Shown here one piece after another: positions 57,609 through 64,000 of a DNA stretch of 64,000 nt; positions within the stretch are counted from its first letter, which is position 1, and every line of letters starts with the position of its first letter. Both the position numbers and the translations under genes were made by a program. Source of the DNA: Pedobacter sp. Leaf170. GTDB lineage: Bacteria > Bacteroidota > Bacteroidia > Sphingobacteriales > Sphingobacteriaceae. Location: assembly GCF_920984665.1 (NCBI RefSeq), contig NZ_CAKLBP010000003.1:124001-188000 (forward strand), read 5' to 3'. The notes beneath the pieces are model-generated. The model worked only from the letters and a program-made list of their open reading frames with translations. It did no database searches and was not told where the DNA came from.

Positions 57609-60467
57609 ATGCAAAAAAAACTAACGATATTTTTTCTTTTCGTTGCCAGCTATACCTTTGCTCAAAAGAAACCGCTGGATCATAAAGTGTACGATACCTG
57701 GGAGGCTATTGGTACCAAGCAATTATCAAATAACGGACAATTAGCTTTGTATAGCGTTGCACAGCAAGAAGGTGATGCTACTTTATACATTACCAATCTA
57801 AAAAGCAACTCGAAATTAACCATTCCGAGGGCATCATTAGGTCAGTTTAGTAACGATTCTAAATTTGCTGCTTTTTTAATTAAACCAGCTTATAAAGCCT
57901 TACGCCAAGCGAAAATTAAAAAAACCAAACCCGACGCAATGCCTAAAGACACCTTAGGGATAGCCAACCTTACAACAAACGCAGTAACTAAAGTTGCCCG
58001 GGTAAAATCATACAAATTCCCTGAAAATGGAAGCGGTTTTTTAGCCTATCAATTAGATAAACTAGATACCACTAAAAAAGCTTCGGCTACAGTACCCAAA
58101 AAAGATTCAGCTTTTGATTTTGCTGATGATGAACCTGCAGGCGGAGCAAAAAAAGATGAAGGAACTGATTTAATCGTTAGAAATCTATTAACCGGAACAG
58201 AGCAGACTTACAAATTTGTAACAGAATATACATTTAGTAAAGATGGGAAGCAATTAGCTTTTGCCAGCGTGGGTTCTAAAAAAGACAAAACTGCACCACA
58301 AGGCGTATTTCTTTTAAATACGGAAAAAGGAACATTAAAAACGCTAATAAAAGGTAAAGGTACTTTTAAAGGCTTTACGTTCGATGAGGAGAGTGAACAT
58401 TTAGCATTCCTCGGAGAACAAAGCCCGGAGAAACAGGAAATTAAAGATTACAACGTTTATTATAACTCCCTATCTTTAGATACCGCACAAACGATTGTTG
58501 ATTTTGACATGCCAGGCTTGCCAACCAAATGGTCTGTTAGTGGCGATGGACGTGTTTCATTCAGCAAGGATGGCAAAAAATTATTCTTCGGCATTGCACC
58601 AGTTAAAAAAGCAAAGGATACAACTATTGTAGATTTTGAGGTTGCAAAAGTAGATATATGGAATTATAAAGACGATTATTTGCAACCTATGCAGTTAAAA
58701 AATGCAGATAGAGATGGCAAAAGAAGTTTCTTATCTGTAATTGATGTTTTTAGTAGCGATCCGAAGGTTATCCCATTAACAGATTTGAAATTGCCTGATG
58801 CAAATTTAGTTAAAGAAGGCGACGCAGATTTCGTTTTAGCTTCAACTGATTTTGGTAGAAGAATAGAATCGCAATGGAGTGGTTCAACAACAAAAGATTA
58901 CTATCTGGTAAATACAAAAACCGGCGAACGCAAAAAAATTATCGAGAAATTAAATGGTAATGCTATGGCTTCGCCTGGTGGCAATTATGTAATCTATTTT
59001 GATGAAAACACCTCAAACTGGTTTACGTATAATATTGCATCTGCTAAAGTTGTACAGTTAAATACTGGTATGACTGTTAAATTTGCCGATGAAGATAATG
59101 ATGTACCCGATAATGCAAGGGCTTATGGCGTTGCAACCTGGACCGAAGATGATAAAGCTGTATTAATTTATGATAAGTACGATATCTGGTCATTTTCACC
59201 AGATGGAAAATCTCCGGCTAAAAATATCACGAATAACTTTGGTCGTCAAAATAAAATCACACTTCGTTACCACAAAACACAACAAGATAATAGATTTGAG
59301 CGTGGTGCAGATACCAAATTTGTAAAATCAAATGAATTAGTTTGGTTAGATGGCTTTAATAATGCTACTAAAGAAAATGGTTTTTATCGCAAAAATGTTG
59401 GCGCTGTAAAAAATCCTGATTTGGTTGTGATGAGTAAAAACAAATACTCAAACTTATTAAAAGCAAAGGATGCTGATGTATATATTTTTGACAAAGGAAA
59501 CTACGTTGAATCGCCAAATGTATATGTTACAACCGATTTTAAAACAGAAACTAAATTAACTAATACAAATCCTCAACAGCAAAATTACAACTGGGGAACT
59601 GCAGAATTGGTAAAATGGACTACTCCGAAAGGATTTGAGTCTGAAGGGATTTTATACAAGCCAGAAAACTTCGACCCGAGTAAAAAATACCCGATGATTG
59701 TTTACTTCTACGAGAAATTATCAGATGGATTGTATAGTTACCAGGCTCCGGCCCCTACACCTTCCAGATTAAATATTTCTTTCTTCGTAAGTAATGGATA
59801 TTTAGTTTTTGCTCCGGATATTACTTACACAACTGGTCATCCTGGCCAATCGGCGGTAGAATTTATAAATTCTGGAGTAGAAAGTTTAAAGAAAAATACT
59901 TGGGTTGATGGAAATAAAATCGGTATTCAGGGACAAAGCTGGGGCGGTTACCAGGTTGCCTATCTAATCACTCAGAATGATATGTATGCAGCAGCTTGGG
60001 CAGGCGCACCTGTAGTAAATATGACCTCGGCTTATGGTGGTATTCGTTGGGAAAGTGGCATGAACCGCCAGTTCCAGTATGAAAAAACACAAAGCCGTAT
60101 TGGTGCAACACTTTGGGAAAAACCAGAGCTTTACACAGAAAACTCTCCATTATTTATGTTTCCTAAAGTAAATACTCCGGTTGTGGTAATGGCAAATGAT
60201 GCTGATGGAGCTGTGCCTTGGTATCAGGGTATTGAAATGTTTACAGGTTTACGTCGTTTAGGAAAGCCGGTTTGGATGTTAAATTATAATGGCGAAGCAC
60301 ATAATTTGGTTCAACGCCAAAATCGTAAAGATATTCAAATTCGTGAGCAGCAGTTTTTTGATCACTATTTAAAAGGTGCCAAAGCTCCAGCCTGGATGAC
60401 TAGCGGAGTACCAGCAACTGAAAAAGGTAAAACATGGGGCTTTGAATTAACTGATGATAAGCCTTAA
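57609..60467 (+). CDS. secreted S9 prolyl oligopeptidase family peptidase
   Basis: From ATG 57609 it has 952 residues with a signal peptide (MQKKLTIFFLFVASYTFAQ). The first 600 residues are a beta-propeller-like region with WD/PD-type blades; the last 260 form an alpha/beta hydrolase. Catalytic Ser lies near residue 777 in GIQGQSWGGYQV (GxSxGG), Asp in NDADGAVPWYQG and His in GEAHNLV. Such enzymes cleave peptides from a restricted entrance. It is longer than usual dipeptidyl peptidase IV-type enzymes and has an Ala/Lys/Asp-rich insert near 155-180. The TTG at 57558 is not the start because it would hide the signal peptide. Confidence 0.9.
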   Translation: MQKKLTIFFLFVASYTFAQKKPLDHKVYDTWEAIGTKQLSNNGQLALYSVAQQEGDATLYITNLKSNSKLTIPRASLGQFSNDSKFAAFLIKPAYKALRQAKIKKTKPDAMPKDTLGIANLTTNAVTKVARVKSYKFPENGSGFLAYQLDKLDTTKKASATVPKKDSAFDFADDEPAGGAKKDEGTDLIVRNLLTGTEQTYKFVTEYTFSKDGKQLAFASVGSKKDKTAPQGVFLLNTEKGTLKTLIKGKGTFKGFTFDEESEHLAFLGEQSPEKQEIKDYNVYYNSLSLDTAQTIVDFDMPGLPTKWSVSGDGRVSFSKDGKKLFFGIAPVKKAKDTTIVDFEVAKVDIWNYKDDYLQPMQLKNADRDGKRSFLSVIDVFSSDPKVIPLTDLKLPDANLVKEGDADFVLASTDFGRRIESQWSGSTTKDYYLVNTKTGERKKIIEKLNGNAMASPGGNYVIYFDENTSNWFTYNIASAKVVQLNTGMTVKFADEDNDVPDNARAYGVATWTEDDKAVLIYDKYDIWSFSPDGKSPAKNITNNFGRQNKITLRYHKTQQDNRFERGADTKFVKSNELVWLDGFNNATKENGFYRKNVGAVKNPDLVVMSKNKYSNLLKAKDADVYIFDKGNYVESPNVYVTTDFKTETKLTNTNPQQQNYNWGTAELVKWTTPKGFESEGILYKPENFDPSKKYPMIVYFYEKLSDGLYSYQAPAPTPSRLNISFFVSNGYLVFAPDITYTTGHPGQSAVEFINSGVESLKKNTWVDGNKIGIQGQSWGGYQVAYLITQNDMYAAAWAGAPVVNMTSAYGGIRWESGMNRQFQYEKTQSRIGATLWEKPELYTENSPLFMFPKVNTPVVVMANDADGAVPWYQGIEMFTGLRRLGKPVWMLNYNGEAHNLVQRQNRKDIQIREQQFFDHYLKGAKAPAWMTSGVPATEKGKTWGFELTDDKP

Positions 60468-60530
60468 TAGAGTTAAAAGTATAGAGTTGAAAGTATAGAG
60501 TTTAAAGTTAAAAGTGTAAAGTTTAAAAAC
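60468..60530. repeat. short tandem repeats (AGAGTT(T/A)AAAGTAT)
   Basis: Five or so imperfect copies of a 12-14 nt unit (AGAGTTAAAAGTAT, AGAGTTGAAAGTAT, AGAGTTTAAAGTT, AAAAGTGTAAAGTTT). They begin at the stop of the peptidase gene. Confidence 0.65.
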
Positions 60531-60542
60531 TAAGAATAAAGA

Positions 60543-60587
60543 TAAATCCGTAGTTGGTAGCATTGCTATTACTACGGATTTTTTGTT
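60543..60587 (+). terminator. terminator after the S9 peptidase gene
   Basis: AATCCGTAGT...ACTACGGATT with a T-run; 10-bp stem, loop about 18 nt. Confidence 0.85.
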
Positions 60588-60701
60588 CATTATTTTTAAA
60601 TATCTCGATGTAAGTTTCTTGCAATATTGCTTTTTGACTTATTATGTTTCTAAAGAAAAAAAATCTATTTTACACCTATCAAAAAAAACTAAACAACACA
60701 A

Positions 60702-61973
60702 ATGGCATTAAGTAGAATTTGGTCGGCATTTATAATTGTTGCGATTGTTGTGGCGGCTGTCAAATGCTTCTTCTTTGGGCAAAGTGATATTTTCAATTGG
60801 ATGGTAGTTGGAAAAGCAAGCGATGAGGCAAACCCACTTAAATTGGATGGAATCATAGAAACTTGCTGGGTTTCAGTTGAGCTGTGTTTCAAACTGGTTG
60901 GAATTTTAGCCTTATTTATGGGCTTTATGAGCATCGCCGAAAGAGCTGGAGGTATTCGCTTGTTATCCAGAATAGTTGGTCCTTTTTTTTCGAAATTATT
61001 TCCCGAAATCCCTAAAGGTCATCCTTCTATGGGACACATGATAATGAATTTTTCAGCTAATTTATTAGGCTTAGATAATGCAGCAACGCCGTTTGGGTTA
61101 AAAGCAATGGAAAGTTTACAGGAGTTGAATCCAAGTAAGGATACAGCATCAAACTCGCAAATAATGTTTTTGTGTTTGCATGCAGCAGGTTTAAGTTTAA
61201 TACCGGTAAGCGTAATTGCCATTCGTGCATCTCAAAATGCATCAAATCCAACCGATATATTCATTCCATGCTTAATTGTAACTTTTGTTGGCACCATTGC
61301 GGCTATGTTAATTGTTTCATTCAAACAAAAAATAAACTTACTACAACCTGTTGTAATCGGGTGGATTTTGGGTTTATCAACGATAATTGCAGCACTGGTG
61401 CTTTATATAACATCATTAGATGCAAATGGTATAAAATCATTCTCTGGCATATTAAGCAATGGATTAATTTTATTAGTGTTTTTGTTAATCATTCTTGGTG
61501 CTTTGTATAAAAAAATTGATGTATTTGATGCTTTTATCGATGGTGCTAAAAATGGTTTTGATACTGCAATTAAAATCATCCCCTATTTAGTTGGGATGTT
61601 GGTTGCAATAAGCATGCTGCGAACCAGCGGAACGTTTGAGGTAGTAATTTCAGGAATAAAAACGTTCTTTGCCTATTTAGGTGCAGATACGCGTTTTGTA
61701 GAAGGCTTACCAACCGCTTTAATAAGACCTTTAAGTGGCGGTGCTGCTCGGGGAATGATGGTGAGCACAATGGAAACTTATGGAGCAGATTCCTTTGCCA
61801 GTCGTTTATCTGGGATATTTCAAGGTGCATCTGATACAACCTTTTATGTAATTGCGGTATATTTTGGCTCAATAAGCATAAAAAACACCAGATATGCAAT
61901 TGGAGCAATGCTTTTGGCAGATTTAGTTGGCGTATGTACAGCAATAGCTTTGGCTTATCTATTTTTCGGATAG
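60702..61973 (+). CDS. SpmA-SpmB type fused nucleoside-recognition membrane protein
   Basis: A 423-residue membrane protein with about ten helices forming two tandem Gate (nucleoside-recognition) domains. The first half contains FSANLLGLDNAATPFGLKAM, the spore maturation protein A signature, and the second half ALIRPLSGGAARGMMVSTMETYG with QGASDTTFYVIAVYFGS, the SpmB signature. In sporulating Firmicutes these are separate genes; in Bacteroidota they are commonly fused and occur without sporulation. The transport substrate is unknown. Own terminator follows. Confidence 0.9.
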   Translation: MALSRIWSAFIIVAIVVAAVKCFFFGQSDIFNWMVVGKASDEANPLKLDGIIETCWVSVELCFKLVGILALFMGFMSIAERAGGIRLLSRIVGPFFSKLFPEIPKGHPSMGHMIMNFSANLLGLDNAATPFGLKAMESLQELNPSKDTASNSQIMFLCLHAAGLSLIPVSVIAIRASQNASNPTDIFIPCLIVTFVGTIAAMLIVSFKQKINLLQPVVIGWILGLSTIIAALVLYITSLDANGIKSFSGILSNGLILLVFLLIILGALYKKIDVFDAFIDGAKNGFDTAIKIIPYLVGMLVAISMLRTSGTFEVVISGIKTFFAYLGADTRFVEGLPTALIRPLSGGAARGMMVSTMETYGADSFASRLSGIFQGASDTTFYVIAVYFGSISIKNTRYAIGAMLLADLVGVCTAIALAYLFFG

Positions 61974-61985
61974 AAATAATAATCC

Positions 61986-62032
61986 AAAAAAAAAAGCTTG
62001 AATGTTTTCTATAACGCTCAAGCTTTTTTTTT
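61986..62032. terminator. bidirectional terminator
   Basis: AAAAAAAAGCTTGA...TCAAGCTTTTTTTT, with A- and T-runs on either side and convergent genes. Confidence 0.85.
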
Positions 62033-62044
62033 AAAATCAGATTT

Positions 62045-62287
62045 TTAAGAAACCTGAGGTGTTATTGAAATTCTACTAATGATTTCATCGAGTGCATCAG
62101 CCTCGATAGCTACATTTTTAGAAGCGCACCATTTTTCATTTTTATTATCTAGCCAGACACAAAAAGAATGGTAACCATCTAAAACAACAGCATAAGTTTC
62201 ATGAAAGTCGTCGTGTATTCGCATGCAAAAACCTTTAAAAATCTTGCCTCGAACAATAAATTGCAGAGTTGAATAATTTTCTAACAT
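62045..62287 (-). CDS. hypothetical 80-residue protein
   Basis: Begins MLENYSTLQFIVRGKIFKGFCMRIHDDF and ends EIISRISITPQVS. No signal peptide, membrane helix or known domain. Two cysteines, WCASKN and FCVW, may be chance. It is convergent to the SpmAB gene and upstream of nothing that clarifies it. Judged real because it is tidy, with ATG start and good codon composition. Confidence 0.5.
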   Translation of the reverse strand: MLENYSTLQFIVRGKIFKGFCMRIHDDFHETYAVVLDGYHSFCVWLDNKNEKWCASKNVAIEADALDEIISRISITPQVS

Positions 62288-62387
62288 GGCTCATTATATT
62301 TTTGGTTAATTTATAACATTGAGATAAGGAGAATGTTTTGTTAATTTAAAGGAATTGATAAATTTTCTCAAAACCAATAAGAATAGC

Positions 62388-62828
62388 TTAACCTATATTT
62401 AACATGTTAGAATAACCTTTAGCAATTAAGCGATTTTTTGAGGGCAAAAAAACTTCACATTGAAGATTTAAAATGGTTTTTCCCTTTTTTACGATAGCCG
62501 TTTCTGCAATAATTTCTTCACCTTCGTTTACCGGTGCAAAATAGTCGATGTAATTGTTTACGGTTGTAAAACGATCATTTAAACCCATTGTAAATACTGT
62601 GGCTCCTATTAAATCATCAATTATGCCAGCAGTAACACCGCCGTGCAAAATTTGAAAAGGATTTGTCATTTCCTTTCTAACCGTGTATTTACAAACAAGA
62701 ATGCCGTATTCTGCCTTTACCAAAACCGGCGCCAGCCAATTCATATAATTAGATGGCGAATTCGAAATCACTGCACCTATTGATGACCTTAAAAAATTAA
62801 GTCGCTGTTCGCTTAAAGATTCTTCCAT
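62388..62828 (-). CDS. PaaI-family hotdog-fold thioesterase
   Basis: A 146-residue hotdog protein. NPFQILHGGVTAGIIDDLIGATVF contains the HGG motif and catalytic-residue region of the PaaI/DUF4442 type, followed by a mixed sheet ending LQCEVFLPSKNRLIAKGYSNML. It would hydrolyse an acyl-CoA or acyl-ACP thioester, substrate unknown. Lies about 150 nt after the partial TonB receptor on the same strand. Confidence 0.85.
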   Translation of the reverse strand: MEESLSEQRLNFLRSSIGAVISNSPSNYMNWLAPVLVKAEYGILVCKYTVRKEMTNPFQILHGGVTAGIIDDLIGATVFTMGLNDRFTTVNNYIDYFAPVNEGEEIIAETAIVKKGKTILNLQCEVFLPSKNRLIAKGYSNMLNIG

Positions 62829-62975
62829 AAAGTAAAGATAATGAAAATGGATAAGGGATGATGTAAGAAGGATAATGAGAAGTGAATTAGGTGTAATTAG
62901 CTATTTAATCTCCCAATACCAGCAAAACATCAACCAGCTCAACTCGGTTACAGCTCATCCATCATCCACTTTACA

Positions 62976-64000
62976 TTAAAAAGGTATAATGGCTTTAAAA
63001 CTAAAATTTCTGCCCATGTTAAAAATACCGTTTTTATCATTTGGAGAATCCGTGTAATATTCAAAATATTTTAAGCGATTTAAATGAGCCTGGTAAGCTG
63101 TGTTAAAAATATTATCGCATTGAATGAAAACATCAAGAACTGTTTTATTAGACTTTGATTTTATCCCTGTGCCAATTCCGGCGTTAATTAAGGTATAGCC
63201 CGCAGTAAAACTTTCGGTATCATCTAAAGCATAAAATTTATTCTGATTCGCAGCAATAACGGCATCTATCTTAAAATAAGGTTTGCTAAATAAAATGTGC
63301 TGTGTTGTTGAAGTCAGCTTAATCTCCGATCGAATTTGCAATGGCGGAATAAATGGCAAATACTTAGCTTCATTGCCATATTGATTTAAAAGAGCTTCAT
63401 TTTTATTCAAACCAACTACGTAAGCAATGCTATTATTAAAACTTAGCCATTTTAAATTTGAAGGATGAATATTTGCACTAAACTCTGCACCATAAAGTCT
63501 GGCTTTAGATTGTTGATACTGATACGTTAAATTTCCAGGGACTACCACAACTGGATTTCCATTTTCATCAGTTAACCTGGATTGATAAATGTAATTTTGT
63601 ATATCATTATTAAAAACTTCAAGATTCAAATCTGCATCTTTAAAATAGCTGATAATGCCTAAATCTTGCTGAAGGTTAAATTCTGGTTTAAAAGTTCGGT
63701 TACCTAAATAAACGATGTGTGCTCCCGGATCTAAGCCATTAGATCCAATTTCTGTAATATTTGGCGCCCGATAACCCCTTGCAAGGTTCGCCTTGATTAA
63801 AAATTTTTCTGAAATATTGTAAGTTAAGCCCAAACTTCCCGATAGGCCATAATAATTTCTTTTAAAGTGAGGAAATTGCAGCGTTGCATTTGGCGCATTA
63901 GAATCAACTTTTTCACCAAAACCTGTTTGAGAATTTGTACCTACATAAAAATTATTCCAGCTAATGTTCCTCCTATCCAATCTTACGCCTCCAGATACAT
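62976..64000 (-). CDS. TonB-dependent outer-membrane receptor (C-terminal part, cut by window edge)
   Basis: The frame enters from the right edge (VSGGVRLDRRNISWNNFYVG) and ends at 62976; about 341 residues are visible, all from the C-terminal barrel. LRYSISLAYN-like strands alternate with loops, e.g. SGSLGLTYNISEKFLIKANLARGYRAPNITE, a hallmark of TonB-dependent receptors near the barrel middle. GIFNMGRNFSFKAIIPF is the classical C terminus with a final Phe. It imports an unknown ligand (siderophore, vitamin, metal or sugar). The plug domain and TonB box are outside the window. A remark for readers: the true start lies beyond 64000. Confidence 0.9.
   Translation of the reverse strand, partial: VSGGVRLDRRNISWNNFYVGTNSQTGFGEKVDSNAPNATLQFPHFKRNYYGLSGSLGLTYNISEKFLIKANLARGYRAPNITEIGSNGLDPGAHIVYLGNRTFKPEFNLQQDLGIISYFKDADLNLEVFNNDIQNYIYQSRLTDENGNPVVVVPGNLTYQYQQSKARLYGAEFSANIHPSNLKWLSFNNSIAYVVGLNKNEALLNQYGNEAKYLPFIPPLQIRSEIKLTSTTQHILFSKPYFKIDAVIAANQNKFYALDDTESFTAGYTLINAGIGTGIKSKSNKTVLDVFIQCDNIFNTAYQAHLNRLKYFEYYTDSPNDKNGIFNMGRNFSFKAIIPF

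Overview
The window is AT-rich bacterial chromosome from a member of the Bacteroidota, most likely Sphingobacteriaceae (Pedobacter-like). The support is indirect but consistent. Several genes are preceded by the Bacteroidota -7 promoter element TAnnTTTG and few have Shine-Dalgarno sequences. The families are typical of the phylum: a TonB-dependent receptor, a DUF2795 protein, an MbnP/di-heme peroxidase pair, an S9 peptidase, a SpmA-SpmB fusion and a DnaQ/GIY-YIG fusion. Housekeeping genes dominate. No transposase, prophage, integron, rRNA, tRNA or CRISPR array is visible. The only RNA gene found is rnpB (about 14298-14668). A flavin oxidase gene (start of window) and a TonB receptor gene (end of window) are cut by the window edges.

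Layout. 1-2.9 kb: flavin oxidase, folB, glutaryl-CoA dehydrogenase-like enzyme, two small proteins. 2.9-5.8 kb: lysA and aspartokinase (diaminopimelate/lysine branch), with two overlapping membrane micro-genes on the opposite strand between them. 6.0-8.5 kb: phosphohexomutase and a vapBC-type toxin-antitoxin pair with a palindromic operator. 8.6-14.2 kb: a probable copper/heme redox locus, with an HCDGQC-motif protein, MbnP lipoprotein, MbnH/MauG-type di-heme enzyme, CDICGC-motif barrel, Met/His-tailed lipoprotein, SCO protein and cytochrome c. 14.3-23.5 kb: rnpB, repeat-rich spacer, sigma-54-type regulator, ClC channel with CBS domains, RluA-type pseudouridine synthase, topA and small proteins. 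23.7-32 kb: alpha-2-macroglobulin and pbpC, the classical pair that couples a protease trap to a peptidoglycan synthase. 32.2-41.4 kb: lysoplasmalogenase plus an alkylglycerol-monooxygenase-like enzyme, a DUF421 protein, a lone receiver, a barrel protein, the exonuclease/GIY-YIG fusion, VOC and SRPBCC proteins, Nudix, a CDF transporter and an aminotransferase. 41.4-51.9 kb: MacB-like permease, queA, ispD, small proteins, cobalamin adenosyltransferase, ABC ATPase, gatC, plsC, trpS, deoxynucleoside kinase, kdsB, a lipoprotein and a CrtO-like protein. 52.0-53.9 kb: three tandem paralogous secreted proteins, each with six cysteines and a C-terminal Cys-Pro-(Ile/Leu)-Asp + hydrophobic + basic tail that looks like a sorting signal. 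54-62 kb: pyrG, yidC, an S9 peptidase and the SpmAB fusion. 62-64 kb: a small protein, a thioesterase and the TonB receptor.

Intergenic DNA is unusually rich in short palindromic repeats of at least five families. The clearest is a REP-like hairpin built on GTCATTGCGAGGCACGAAGC, with three full copies and two partial or rearranged ones. A second family is an element of about 100 nt beginning TTAAATAAACCTGAT. Many of these repeats lie between genes where they could act as terminators or mRNA-end structures.

The strongest candidates for undescribed biology are the six-cysteine tail-anchored family at 52.1-53.8 kb, the copper/MbnH-like locus at 8.6-14.2 kb, and the ether-lipid enzyme pair at 32.2-34.2 kb. 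All functions are read from sequence motifs by eye. No database search was run.
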